DNA of 64,000 bases from an uncultured Oceanospirillaceae bacterium (GTDB lineage Bacteria > Pseudomonadota > Gammaproteobacteria > Pseudomonadales > Balneatricaceae): NCBI GenBank assembly GCA_913057435.1, contig CAJXNY010000024.1, positions 19,231 through 83,230 on the forward strand, written 5' to 3'. Position 1 is the stretch's first letter, and each line of letters starts with the position of its first letter. Under the pieces are notes generated by a model, which was given only the letters and a program-made list of their open reading frames with translations, did no database searches and had not been told where the DNA came from. The position numbers and the translations under genes are program-made. This document shows positions 9,248-18,669 of the stretch, piece by piece.

Positions 9248-11446
9248 ATGTCTTTGATGATCAATACTAACGTTGCTTCTCTCAGCGCCCAGAACTCCAT
9301 GAGCAAAGCTCAGGTGGATCAGAATGAGGCGATGGAACGTCTGACCACCGGCAAGCGTATCAACACTGCTGCGGATGACTCGGCAGGGCTGGCAATCGCT
9401 AACAAAATGACCTCCCAGGTAAAGGGCCTGAACCAGGCAGTACGTAATGCCAACGACGGTATTTCCATGTTGCAAACGGCAGCGGGTGGCCTGGAAGAAT
9501 CTGGTAATATTCTGCAGCGTATGCGTGAGCTGTCAGTTCAGTCGGCATCCGGCACTTACGACGATGACAGCAACCGTGGCTCCATGCAGGCCGAGGTCAA
9601 ACAGCTAAAAGCAGAACTGGACCGTATCGCTGCAACAACTGAGTTTAACGGTCTGAAGGTTCTGGATGGCAGCCAGAAAGATACCAGCTTGCAGATTGGT
9701 GGTAACGCTAACGAGACTATTTCCTTCAGTGTTGCTTCTACTGCTGCAGGTGATCTGGGTGGCGTGAACGACGACATTACCGGTGCTGATGCTGGTACCA
9801 GTGCTGCTTTGCTGACACAGCTGCAGTTAGCACAAGGTGATGGCACTCATGATCTGATAATTAACGGTCAGAACGTCGGTGACCTGAGTGGCGCAGGTAT
9901 TACTACTCTGGAAGATGCAATCGACACCATCAATGATAATACTGTTGGTTTTGAGGTGGGCGTAACCAGTGAACTGGCCGGGACCAAAGCAGGTACCGGT
10001 ATTGTTACCTCGGCGCAGAGTATAACGGTCTCTGTGACTAACCTGAATGGTAGTGAGATGTCGTTTGCTGTAAGTGATACGGCAAGCGTTAAAGAAATTG
10101 CCGAATCAATCAATAAACAGGCTAATGGTGCTGTTAACGCGTCTGTCAGCAGTGATGGAAAGCTGGCTCTGAGCGCTGATGACTCCAGTCAGGTTAAGCT
10201 TACCGGCAGCGCAGGTCTTAAGCTTAGTGAAGTCACTGGTACGTCAACCGGGGCTCAGTCTGCTGGTGAAGTTTCTCAGGTTCCTATTACCACTATTGCT
10301 GGTGCTGTGAACGCTTTCAGTATTGATCTTAATCTTGATAATGGTACGACTAAAACGATAACCTCTACTGGTGGTTTTGCGACGGGTGTGAGTGCTGCCA
10401 CCTTTGTTACAGCCTTTAACGGCGATACTGACATGAGCAATGCTGGCCTGAGTCTGAGTATCGATGCGGATAACAAGCTGGTACTGACTGGGCCTGATGA
10501 CAACGTTACAGGCTTTTCGCTTAACCATACTACGGGTGCCTCTCAGACTACAATCCGGGCGCTGACCGGTACGACCAATGGGACTGAGGCTACAGCGACT
10601 GCGGGTGCTCGTCTGACCATTGATGCAGAGACCGGTACGGATGGTCTCACGGTTGCGTTTAATGGTAACGTAAACGCGGCGGGGCTGGGGGTTGATCAGC
10701 GTACAGACGAGGGTGAAATCACCGGTACTGCCTATGCTACAGGCTCTACTGTTGGTGACCTTGCCGCGATAGTAAATGCGGTTGCTGTGCCATCTATTCG
10801 TGAGGGCGATCTGAAGATCAATGGCGTTGATATTGGTGAAATTGACGCCACGGCAATCGTTGTTGCTGGTGCTAACGTAACTCAGGCAGAGATGGATGCG
10901 GCGGAAAATACATCGTTGACTTCTGTTATGGACGCCATCAATGAAAAGCGTGACCAGACGGGTGTAACGGCGTCTATCGAAACAACCCCGGGTGCTAATA
11001 TTGGCTACCAGCTGGTCCTGTCCTCACAGGACGGCAGCGAAATCAGCATTGATTACGCCGACAGTGCGGTTTCTGCTGATGTACTGCAGCTTACCGGTAT
11101 GCGGGAAACAAATAGCTCTCAAGGTGCGACCGGCTCAGTAGACAGTATCGATATCTCCACCGCTGAAGGTGCGCAGAAAGCGATCACCATACTCGATGAG
11201 GCTATCGACCAGGTAAGTGCCATCCAGGGTGAGCTGGGTGCGGTTGAAAACCGTCTGGACTTTACCGTGAATAACCTGTCTAACGTGTCCGAAAATGCAT
11301 CAGCTGCCAAGTCCCGTATTATGGACTCTGACTTTGCGGCAGAATCTGCCAACCTGAGCCGTGCCCAGGTTCTGCAGCAGGCATCTCAGGCAATGCTGGC
11401 CCAGGCTAACTCTGCACCAAAACAGGTAATGTCTCTGCTGCAGTAA
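9248..11446 (+). CDS. fliC: Flagellin, large form
   Basis: This 732-residue protein has classic flagellin D0/D1 ends: INTNVASLSAQNSMSKAQ, then RINTAADDSAGLAIANKM and ISMLQTAAGGLEESGNILQR at the start, and NLSRAQVLQQASQAMLAQAN with PKQVMSLLQ at the end. Residues from about 170 to 640 form a long Ala/Thr/Gly/Asp-rich D2/D3 region that would project from the filament. Enterobacterial flagellins are around 500 residues, so this is a large one. It is the only flagellin gene in the window. An AGGAGAATGAATC stretch precedes the ATG. Transcription is from the sigma-28 site upstream and ends at a strong terminator 31 bases past the stop. Confidence 0.97.
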   Translation: MSLMINTNVASLSAQNSMSKAQVDQNEAMERLTTGKRINTAADDSAGLAIANKMTSQVKGLNQAVRNANDGISMLQTAAGGLEESGNILQRMRELSVQSASGTYDDDSNRGSMQAEVKQLKAELDRIAATTEFNGLKVLDGSQKDTSLQIGGNANETISFSVASTAAGDLGGVNDDITGADAGTSAALLTQLQLAQGDGTHDLIINGQNVGDLSGAGITTLEDAIDTINDNTVGFEVGVTSELAGTKAGTGIVTSAQSITVSVTNLNGSEMSFAVSDTASVKEIAESINKQANGAVNASVSSDGKLALSADDSSQVKLTGSAGLKLSEVTGTSTGAQSAGEVSQVPITTIAGAVNAFSIDLNLDNGTTKTITSTGGFATGVSAATFVTAFNGDTDMSNAGLSLSIDADNKLVLTGPDDNVTGFSLNHTTGASQTTIRALTGTTNGTEATATAGARLTIDAETGTDGLTVAFNGNVNAAGLGVDQRTDEGEITGTAYATGSTVGDLAAIVNAVAVPSIREGDLKINGVDIGEIDATAIVVAGANVTQAEMDAAENTSLTSVMDAINEKRDQTGVTASIETTPGANIGYQLVLSSQDGSEISIDYADSAVSADVLQLTGMRETNSSQGATGSVDSIDISTAEGAQKAITILDEAIDQVSAIQGELGAVENRLDFTVNNLSNVSENASAAKSRIMDSDFAAESANLSRAQVLQQASQAMLAQANSAPKQVMSLLQ

Positions 11447-11477
11447 TCTGATCGCAGCTTGGTAACCTGACTAAAAG

Positions 11478-11508
11478 CCCCATCCGCTAGCCGGATGGGG
11501 TTTTTTTT
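11478..11508 (+). terminator. Strong intrinsic terminator of fliC
   Basis: CCCCATCCG and CGGATGGGG form perfect 9-base arms around the loop CTAGC, followed by eight T. It isolates the flagellin transcript from flaG. Confidence 0.93.
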
Positions 11509-11960
11509 GGATGAGTGCAGGATAATCATTTTCATGTACGGAAGGGTTGTGAATAAACTCGTACCTGGGCTCAGGTGAAGGTGGACTTATTCGTGAAGGG
11601 GGGCTAAAGGATCGGGTGGCCTGGGCGGGCTGTTTTCTGGCTTAGTGGTGGCGCTGAGGTTGGAGTCGGTGCAGTGTTTACTGCCTGTTATCCATTGCCT
11701 GGGTACCGGCTTTTCAATCTCTAAATAGAGCCGGAATGGCTGTTTATAGTACACTGGGAACTAAAGTTTTGGTGCGCCCGGTCGATATGAAAGGGAACGG
11801 CACAGCGCTCGCCGCAGGTGATAGTTAACTATACCAGCAGCTGAAATCAGCGTGGGGCTGTCGCAACTGATCATAAGGGCCTGGCAGATATCTGCTGGCC
11901 TGGCTAGGTCTCTTTAATGGATGGACAACCCATTCTGTAAAATCACGACAGAGGTAACTG
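11509..11960 (+). other. Gene-free fliC-flaG intergenic region
   Basis: About 450 bases without a supported gene. The first 250 bases show no clear signal beyond an imperfect palindrome at 11721-11749. After that comes the sigma-28 promoter of flaG, then a leader of about 165 bases containing the perfect 12-base palindrome ATAGTTAACTAT at 11821-11832. The leader is long enough for post-transcriptional control, but nothing in it is recognisable as a known element. Confidence 0.5.
11762..11788 (+). promoter_or_regulatory. Sigma-28 (FliA) promoter of flaG-fliD-fliS
   Basis: TAAAGTTT (11762-11769) matches the -35 consensus perfectly. GTCGATAT (11781-11788) matches six of eight bases of the -10 consensus GCCGATAA. 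The spacer is exactly 11 bases. It lies 172 bases before the flaG start and would drive flaG, fliD and fliS. Confidence 0.87.
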
Positions 11961-12395
11961 ATGATGGTTAGTGATGGAATCAGCGCAACCAGTAGCGTTG
12001 CTAATAGTTATGTAACAGATAACCGTGCCCAGTCAGCGACAGCAGGGTCTGTGCCGCCAGCCAGTGCTTTGGGTAGTGTGGGCGCTGGCCAGGCCGTTGA
12101 GGCGTCAGGTAAAGCGGAGCGTAGTCGTGCCGACAATGATAACCGTACCCCGCAGCTGACCGAGCAGCAGCAAGCTGAGCAGCTGGAAGAGGCAGTGAAT
12201 AAAATTAATGAGATGATGCGTGAAGGCGGGCGCTCGCTCTCTTTCAGTGTTGATAAAGATATCAAGCAGGTTGTGGTAACCGTCACCAATACAGAGACGG
12301 ATGAGGTGGTACGCCAGATTCCTAACGTGGAAGCGCTGAAGTTTTCCCGGGAACTGGAAGGCATGATGGGGCTTATTTTTAACGATAAGGCCTGA
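11961..12395 (+). CDS. flaG: FlaG-family filament protein
   Basis: This 144-residue protein has a disordered Ser/Ala/Gln-rich first half and the conserved FlaG domain in residues about 75-140: AVNKINEMMREGGRSLSFSV, then VVTVTNTETDEVVRQIPNVE and the terminal helix. FlaG proteins affect filament length in polar flagella, though their mechanism is unclear. The gene lies between flagellin and the cap gene, as in Pseudomonas and Vibrio. The start ATG at 11961 has GAGG upstream; a second ATG follows immediately at codon 2. Confidence 0.9.
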   Translation: MMVSDGISATSSVANSYVTDNRAQSATAGSVPPASALGSVGAGQAVEASGKAERSRADNDNRTPQLTEQQQAEQLEEAVNKINEMMREGGRSLSFSVDKDIKQVVVTVTNTETDEVVRQIPNVEALKFSRELEGMMGLIFNDKA

Positions 12396-12472
12396 TACTG
12401 CCCGCTAATATGCAGTATTGCACAGACTCAAGTGGTTGTTTCAGCATCAACGGTAGATAGAGGGATATCGAT

Positions 12473-14560
12473 ATGGGTAACAATATTGTCAGTTCACTGA
12501 ACGCAGGTTCCGGTATAGATGTTCCGAAACTTGTTGAAGGGCTGGTTAGTGTTGCGCGTGCAGCGCCGGAACAGCGCTTGGATCGCAATCAGGAGAAGCT
12601 GGAATCCCAGATCTCCGCGTACGGTACCTTGAAATCCAGTATGGATGAGTTCAAAAAAGTACTGGACCCGCTGACCAACCCTGATCTGTTTAATGCCCGC
12701 TCGGCTACCTTTCCGTCCAATAATGAGTTTATTACCGCCAACGGTCTGAGCCCCGATGCCCAGACCGGTACCTTTGATGTCAAGGTGGTGCAAACCGCGC
12801 GGTCCCAGTCGCTGGCGTCTGCGTCGATGGATAGCGCCACGGATCAGGTTCTGACATCCGGTGATAGCGATGAAACACTGACGATCAATTTTGGTGCATG
12901 GAGCGATAGCCCGGCGACTAACCCCGGGGCGACCTTTAGTGCTAATGCCGATAAAGATTCCCTTGAAGTCAAAATCATTGCGGGTAAAAGCTCACTTAAT
13001 GATATTGCTGAAGCGATTAACAAGGAAAATAAAGGGCTGCAGGCATCGGTTATTGATGATGGCAATGGTAAATCTCAACTGCTGCTGACAGCCCCTTCTG
13101 GCGAGAAGCAACAGGTGCAACTTCAGATCACGGATACCAACGGTGCTGGCAAGCTGGATTTTATGACGTTTGATACCGGTATGGTTGCCGGTCCAAATGC
13201 CATGAGCCAGACTCAGGCGGGTCGTGACGCCAAGGTAGAAGTCAATGGTCTGGAAGTCAGTCGTGCTTCAAATACCATGGATGATGTGGTTAAAGGCTTT
13301 GATTTTACTCTTAATAAAGAGAGCCTTGGTGAGGTGGTGACTTTTTCCATCGAGCAGGACAGTAGTACTTCTGAGCAGGCGATTCGTGATTTTGTTGAGG
13401 CTTATAATACCTTTGCTACGACGGCAAAAAACCTGACCGGCATTACCGAAGACGAAGAAACCAAAAAGAGAAAATCAGGAGCGCTCTCTACGGATGGCTC
13501 CGCCAAGCAGATTGTCTCTACCATTACCGGTTCCCGCTCGCAGCAGGTGACAGGCCTGACCGGTAAGTACAGTATGCTGGCGAATATCGGCATTGTGACT
13601 GAGCAGAATGGCTCTCTGAAAATTGACGAAGACATTTTTAAAAAAGCGCTGACAGATAACTATGATGATGTGACGCAGCTTTTTTCCCGTAGTACCAGTT
13701 CTAGCAATTCAAGTATTGACGTCGGCACAAAGTCATACAAAACACCGCCAGCCGGCAGCTATCAGGTTGAGGTTACGCAAGACCCGAGTAAAGCCAATAT
13801 TGTGTCTGGTGCAACCGCGATTCCTGCCAACTTTGACGCCAGTGATCCAGCCAAGGATTATAGCTTCAAATTCAGCTTTCATGGTCAGGTAACCAGTGAA
13901 ATCAAGCTGGATCAGGTCTACACAACGCCAGAGGAGTTGGCTGCCGCGATTCAGGTAGCGATCAATAGCGATAAGAACCTGGAAAACGAGCGGGGTGTCG
14001 TAGTGAACTATGACAGTGCCACGACAAAATTTACCTTTGAGTCTAATGAGTACGGCACTGTTAATAACTCAGCGATAGTCGGTTTTACCGAAATAAGCAC
14101 CGATATGCGAACGCTGTTTGATATGAATAGCTCCACCACGGCAACTGGTAAAGATGCTAAAGGTACCATTGATGGTGTGGAGGCGTTCGGTGTGGGTAAT
14201 GTGCTGTTGGCGGCAACAGATTCAAAGGCAGATGGTCTTTCCTTGACGATTACACCCGGTGCTGCGGGCTCGGTTGAAACCATCAACTTCAGTAGTGGCT
14301 TTGCTGGGGAACTGGTCAGTGACCTCTCCACCTTCCTTGCAGATAAGGGGACGATCAGCAACCGTGAGGAACGGATCAATAGTAACCTGGAAAAGATAGA
14401 TGAAGATCGTGAGAAGCTGGATACCCGTATGTCCAAGCTGCAGATCCGCTACCAGAGCCAGTTTCTGGCAATGGAAGCGATACTGAATGGTATGAGTAAT
14501 ACCAGTAAGCAACTGGATACAATTCTTGATACACTGCCGTTCACCGCGAAGAGCAACTAA
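12473..14560 (+). CDS. fliD: FliD, filament cap protein (HAP2)
   Basis: This 695-residue protein starts with the HAP2 N-terminal segment: SLNAGSGIDVPKLVEGLVSV, then EKLESQISAYGTLKSSMDEF as a coiled helix. It ends with the conserved C-terminal coiled coil (DEDREKLDTRMSKLQIRYQS, AMEAILNGMSNTSKQLDTIL). The centre is a variable cap-plate region. FliD forms the pentameric or hexameric cap under which flagellin folds. It is long for the family (often 450-500), because of extra central sequence at about residues 390-600. The AGATAGAGGGATATCG stretch before the ATG supplies the ribosome-binding site. Confidence 0.95.
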   Translation: MGNNIVSSLNAGSGIDVPKLVEGLVSVARAAPEQRLDRNQEKLESQISAYGTLKSSMDEFKKVLDPLTNPDLFNARSATFPSNNEFITANGLSPDAQTGTFDVKVVQTARSQSLASASMDSATDQVLTSGDSDETLTINFGAWSDSPATNPGATFSANADKDSLEVKIIAGKSSLNDIAEAINKENKGLQASVIDDGNGKSQLLLTAPSGEKQQVQLQITDTNGAGKLDFMTFDTGMVAGPNAMSQTQAGRDAKVEVNGLEVSRASNTMDDVVKGFDFTLNKESLGEVVTFSIEQDSSTSEQAIRDFVEAYNTFATTAKNLTGITEDEETKKRKSGALSTDGSAKQIVSTITGSRSQQVTGLTGKYSMLANIGIVTEQNGSLKIDEDIFKKALTDNYDDVTQLFSRSTSSSNSSIDVGTKSYKTPPAGSYQVEVTQDPSKANIVSGATAIPANFDASDPAKDYSFKFSFHGQVTSEIKLDQVYTTPEELAAAIQVAINSDKNLENERGVVVNYDSATTKFTFESNEYGTVNNSAIVGFTEISTDMRTLFDMNSSTTATGKDAKGTIDGVEAFGVGNVLLAATDSKADGLSLTITPGAAGSVETINFSSGFAGELVSDLSTFLADKGTISNREERINSNLEKIDEDREKLDTRMSKLQIRYQSQFLAMEAILNGMSNTSKQLDTILDTLPFTAKSN

Positions 14561-14583
14561 TCAGAATATCGAAGGTAGGCACC

Positions 14584-14973
14584 GTGAGCATAGGTAAACT
14601 CAAGCAATATCAGGATGTCAATGTCAATGCAACACTGGCCACCGCGTCCCCTCATAAGCAGATTGATATGTTGTATGAAGGGGCGTTGAAGTTTCTTGTG
14701 CAGGCCAAGGTGGCGATAGAGCATAATAATATTGAAGCCCGCTCCAATCAAATTAACCGCATCAGTGATATTATTTTTGCCTTGAATGACTACCTGGATA
14801 TGGAAAAAGGTGGTGAGCTGGCGGTAAACTTGGCCGCGCTTTACGATTATATGCTGCGCCGTCTGCGTGAGGCAAACCGCGATAATAGCATTAAAGCGTG
14901 TGACGAAGTGATGTCGCTTATTGTCGATTTACGGATGGGCTGGCAGGGAATGCCACAGGAATATAAAAACTGA
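14584..14973 (+). CDS. fliS: FliS, flagellin export chaperone
   Basis: This 129-residue helical protein matches FliS in length and in the segments ATASPHKQIDMLYEGALKFL (about 20-39) and DYLDMEKGGELAVNLAALYD (about 70-89). FliS binds the disordered C-terminus of flagellin and keeps it unfolded for export. The start is GTG at 14584 with AAGGTAGG-like bases just upstream. The gene follows fliD by 23 bases. The next genes in the usual order would be fliT and fleQ; here an unrelated minus-strand gene comes next. Confidence 0.95.
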   Translation: MSIGKLKQYQDVNVNATLATASPHKQIDMLYEGALKFLVQAKVAIEHNNIEARSNQINRISDIIFALNDYLDMEKGGELAVNLAALYDYMLRRLREANRDNSIKACDEVMSLIVDLRMGWQGMPQEYKN

Positions 14974-15079
14974 GCCAGGCTTCTGTCTTGTGGTGATTAA
15001 TAATAACGACCACCCGTCTTCGCTCTTGATTAATGAAATCACGGCGAGTGCATAAAGTTTTTATGTTTTTCTTACGCTT

Positions 15080-15124
15080 TAAAAGCATAGGTTTTGGCTT
15101 TTTAGCCAATAGCTATGCTTTTAA
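15080..15124. terminator. Bidirectional terminator between fliS and the methyltransferase gene
   Basis: AAAAGCATAG (15081-15090) pairs with CTATGCTTTT (15113-15122); inside, GGCT and AGCC form a second short stem around TTTT. A and T tracts flank both sides, so it can work on either strand. It would serve the rightward fliS transcript and the leftward gene ending at 15135. Confidence 0.75.
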
Positions 15125-15134
15125 CTTGACCTGT

Positions 15135-16958
15135 TTACTGTATGATTTTTTTACACCAGAATACCAGCATTGAAGTGAATGTTTCTGGGAATTCGAGTTC
15201 AAAATTATGCATGTGTTTTATATTTGTCATGTTTTTATCATCAGGGTTTATTTTAGAATACTGCGCTCTGGCCGTAAGAGGGAGGTCAATGGCTAGTATT
15301 TTCAGATTATTTAAATCCATCATCGACCCTATCTCTAACCATGTGTAGGTTTTCTCATGGGTATGGAAAAGAAGGTCCCGGCATTCGCTAGTACTGAAAA
15401 AATCCCTGGAATTCATTATACTATCGCTTTCTTCTTTTATGCACTCTGAGCGATAACGACGTATGTTTTCAAGTGTGGGCTCGAGTGCCTGTTGACGGAT
15501 TGCTTCTCTGTGTTCGCTGATACGTTTTCGTGCCATAGTGCTATAAACAGCAATGCTCATAACACCATGGTCGTTAAGAATGCTCAATAGCGCTTTCAAT
15601 CCTTTTTCAGGGCTTTCCATATGATGCAGAACACCATTGCACTGGATCATATCAAAACGTTTGCTTGTTTCCGGTAATTTAAGGATATCCGCGTGGTAGT
15701 AATTAATATTCTTGATGTTGTGTTGTTCTGATTTGTTGACGGCGTATGCTATAGAACGTTTACTAAGATCTATGGCTGTTATTTTGGCATAGGGGAGTGC
15801 TTGGGCAGTGAATATAGGGTGCTGTCCAGTCCCGCATCCAGCAATTAACACTTCGGGCTGTTTTGAAACCTTATCAGCTATCTGGCTGGCCTTATCAATT
15901 TTATACAGTTGTAGGTATTGCTGAAGGTTGGTAGTGGCTATATTGTTAACTGAGTGCCAGCGAGGGTAGGGGTTTTCCTCATATTGTTGTTGTACGACCT
16001 TCGATGCTGCGTCATCAATATTGGTTAGAGAAGTTATTTTTTCTTGAATGATGTCAAGATATTTATCTGAATCAATGCAGATGTGTAGAATGGTGTTGAG
16101 GTAATCAGGAATATTTGATCGAGGCGTTGATTCAATGCCTTTTATAGTCTTGGGAGATTCGTACATGCAGTAAAGTATCAGATATAGTGACAGGTGTGAA
16201 ATTTCTTCATTAGCGTTAATTTTTGTCTCAAACAGGCTTTTTATACTTGAAATTGTATCTGACTCTTGTTTGTCTATATAAGAGCAGTATTCTTTATGAT
16301 ATTGCTGAATAGCAAAGCAAAAAATAAGCTCTGCTTCACTGGATGAGCATTCTTTGCTGTCTATAACTTTCTTGAATAATTCTTTTCGTCGTATATTGTA
16401 CGATTTTTCAAATTTTTCTAAAGGGATAAACCCTTTTTTCATAGTCTCCATAATTAATTTTGATTCAAAATCAATATGAAATTTGTTTGAGCGCTCTCTG
16501 ATTATTTTCTCAGACATTGTTAATGCTTGTCTAAGTAGTTCATTACAGTTCAATAGTATCTCTAATGTCACTCTTTCTATGAAATCAAGTTTTCTGTGTG
16601 GGAGTTCTATGTTTTTTAGCAAGTTATAGAACATAAAGCCGTAATTAAATGAGGTTAAATAATCAAGGGGAAGGGTTTCTAATAAGTCTAGCATCGCTAT
16701 AGTGTTGATTTCTCCCTTTATCTTCTGGCAAACAGATAGTGTTGTTTCTGGTAGGTGAGAAGGTAGTGATTTTATTTTTATTAAATATTTCTTTTGGTCT
16801 TTATTTTTTGTTTGCTGCAGGCAGTATAATTTTACTAAGTGTTGCTCAGATGTTTTCTTAGCATCAGGTGTTTTGTTTAACTCTTTAAGTATTTGTTTTG
16901 GGTGGGATTTTCTGATTATCTCATCAGAAAACTGTTCGGCTTTTTGTGTGTGGCCCAT
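15135..16958 (-). CDS. Class I SAM-dependent methyltransferase with a long helical N-terminal region
   Basis: The C-terminal half holds a Rossmann methyltransferase domain. Motif I (VLIAGCGTGQHP) begins at about residue 370, then ITAIDLSKRSIAYA with the acidic ribose-binding residue, then YHADILKLPE and the motif FDMIQCNGVLHHMESPEKGL. Just before it lies QQYEENPYPRWHSV, a signature of TPR-linked methyltransferases. The first 300 or so residues are helical and Lys-rich without a domain I can name. The ATG at 16958 (607 residues) is chosen; a TTG 39 bases upstream is possible. The gene is strikingly AT-rich compared with its neighbours, is on the opposite strand, and interrupts the fliS-fleQ junction, so recent acquisition is likely. 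Its position suggests methylation of flagellin or of a flagellin glycan, but the substrate cannot be read from sequence. Confidence 0.82.
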   Translation of the reverse strand: MGHTQKAEQFSDEIIRKSHPKQILKELNKTPDAKKTSEQHLVKLYCLQQTKNKDQKKYLIKIKSLPSHLPETTLSVCQKIKGEINTIAMLDLLETLPLDYLTSFNYGFMFYNLLKNIELPHRKLDFIERVTLEILLNCNELLRQALTMSEKIIRERSNKFHIDFESKLIMETMKKGFIPLEKFEKSYNIRRKELFKKVIDSKECSSSEAELIFCFAIQQYHKEYCSYIDKQESDTISSIKSLFETKINANEEISHLSLYLILYCMYESPKTIKGIESTPRSNIPDYLNTILHICIDSDKYLDIIQEKITSLTNIDDAASKVVQQQYEENPYPRWHSVNNIATTNLQQYLQLYKIDKASQIADKVSKQPEVLIAGCGTGQHPIFTAQALPYAKITAIDLSKRSIAYAVNKSEQHNIKNINYYHADILKLPETSKRFDMIQCNGVLHHMESPEKGLKALLSILNDHGVMSIAVYSTMARKRISEHREAIRQQALEPTLENIRRYRSECIKEESDSIMNSRDFFSTSECRDLLFHTHEKTYTWLEIGSMMDLNNLKILAIDLPLTARAQYSKINPDDKNMTNIKHMHNFELEFPETFTSMLVFWCKKIIQ

Positions 16959-17188
16959 GATGGTAGCTGCTCTGCTTGGATAAGAAGTAGTCGTCAAATT
17001 CTAATACGCAAGCTGGAGGCTTCGCAAGCAAGTTTGGAGTAATCTGTTATATAATAGCTGTGGTTCCTTGATGATTTTCTGCTGTTACTTATGTATGCGC
17101 AAGGGACGCCATTTTCTTGACATATCCAAACGCCTGTTAGACCATCACGGTTCCCCAATTGACGCACCCGGTTTACGGGAAATTATTG

Positions 17189-18655
17189 ATGGATTACTCG
17201 CTTATCGTCATTGACGACGACGTATCTCGTCGACACCAGGTACAAGCTTGCCTGGCATTTGCTGGCTTCAATAGTCAGTGCTTCAGTTTTGTCGACTGGT
17301 TTCAGCAGACGCGTCAATTTAACGGCCATGCCGCCAGCTGGCTTTTCCTGCTGGGCCACTGTGCGATGCCGGTTTCATTGAATAAATTAGTGGAGCAGAT
17401 TGCCGATGAACTGGGGGCAATGTCCGTTGCTTTGCTTGATAGCTGGGATGATATTGATCAGGCCCGCGCTAATCCGGCTTTACGCTTACTCGAATATTTT
17501 CCCTGGCCGACTGAACTTGATCGGGTAACCGACCTTGTTTATCGCGCCCAGATGCCGGTGCTTGCCGCACCGAACGTTGAGCAGCCCTTTACTGATCTGA
17601 TTGGCCGTAGTACCCGGATGGCGGTGGTGCGGCGGATGATGGCCCAGGTGGCGTCCCGTGATGTGAATGTGCTGATTACCGGTGAGTCGGGTACCGGTAA
17701 AGAGGTGGTGGCGCGTAATCTGCACCGGGCCTCTAAGCGTGCCGATGGGCCTTTTGTGCCGGTTAACTGCGGTGCGATTCCGGCAGATCTGCTGGAAAGT
17801 GAGCTGTTTGGCCATGAAAAAGGGGCCTTTACCGGGGCAGTCAGTTCCCGTAGTGGTCGCTTTGAACTGGCCAGTGGCGGTACGCTGTTCCTGGATGAAA
17901 TCGGTGATATGCCGCTGGCGATGCAGGTGAAATTACTGCGTGTGTTGCAGGAACGTTGCTTTGAGCGGGTTGGTGGTACCAAAACGATTCATGTGGATGT
18001 GCGGGTGATTGCGGCAACCCATAAAGATCTGGAAAAGATGATCCGCGACGAGCAGTTTCGCGAGGATCTTTACTATCGGCTAAATGTTTTCCCCATTGAG
18101 ATACCTGCCCTGCGTGAGCGGGTTGAAGATCTGCCAGCGCTGCTGGATGAGCTGGTCCGCCGTCAGCGGGAGCAGGGGCTGGGATCGATACAGATCCACC
18201 CGCTGGCTATGCAGCAGTTACAGCAGTATTCCTGGCCGGGCAATGTGCGTGAACTGGTCAACCTGATCGAACGGCTGATTATTATGTACCCGGAGCAGAT
18301 CATCGGGCTGGATGAGCTGCCATCAAAACTTCGTTCTGATCTTTCGAAAGCTGATATTCACCACGCTAATGCCACTGCCGCACAGACGGCAGACCTGCCT
18401 TTGCAGTTTCTGGCAGCGATTGAGCAGGCTAATACTGATGAGGAAGTGTCTACGGTGGTTGTGCCAGAGCTGACGGTGACCAGTCTGGCCGAGGGTGTGG
18501 ACCTCAAGCAGCATCTGGAAGCCATCGAGCGGGAGCTGATTAAACAGGCGCTACGTTCACACCAGGGTGTGGTGGCCCGCGCCGCAGAGCATTTACAGGT
18601 GCGGCGCACCACGCTGGTGGAAAAAATGCGTAAATATGGCATTCAGCGGCGCTGA
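17189..18655 (+). CDS. fleQ: FleQ, sigma-54-dependent flagellar master regulator
   Basis: This 488-residue protein has the FleQ architecture. A degenerate receiver-like domain ([18 protein letters not shown]) occupies residues 1-120. The AAA+ domain has Walker A GESGTGKE at 165-172, the sigma-54 contact loop GAFTGA at 212-217 and Walker [13 protein letters not shown] Fis-type helix-turn-helix ([20 protein letters not shown]) lies at the C-terminus. FleQ switches on the class II flagellar genes and, in Pseudomonas, responds to c-di-GMP and FleN. The ATG at 17189 has GGGAA upstream and gives the family length; an in-frame TTG 30 bases upstream lacks a ribosome-binding site. No good promoter was identified in the 190 bases upstream apart from an isolated TTGACA at 17117. 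Confidence 0.95.
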   Translation: MDYSLIVIDDDVSRRHQVQACLAFAGFNSQCFSFVDWFQQTRQFNGHAASWLFLLGHCAMPVSLNKLVEQIADELGAMSVALLDSWDDIDQARANPALRLLEYFPWPTELDRVTDLVYRAQMPVLAAPNVEQPFTDLIGRSTRMAVVRRMMAQVASRDVNVLITGESGTGKEVVARNLHRASKRADGPFVPVNCGAIPADLLESELFGHEKGAFTGAVSSRSGRFELASGGTLFLDEIGDMPLAMQVKLLRVLQERCFERVGGTKTIHVDVRVIAATHKDLEKMIRDEQFREDLYYRLNVFPIEIPALRERVEDLPALLDELVRRQREQGLGSIQIHPLAMQQLQQYSWPGNVRELVNLIERLIIMYPEQIIGLDELPSKLRSDLSKADIHHANATAAQTADLPLQFLAAIEQANTDEEVSTVVVPELTVTSLAEGVDLKQHLEAIERELIKQALRSHQGVVARAAEHLQVRRTTLVEKMRKYGIQRR

Positions 18656-18669
18656 AGCAGGGAGGTTTT

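Noticed and set aside
17117..17145. Sigma-70 promoter for fleQ from TTGACA at 17117
   Set aside because: No acceptable -10 hexamer lies 16-18 bases downstream; TATAAT at 17050 also lacks a matching -35.
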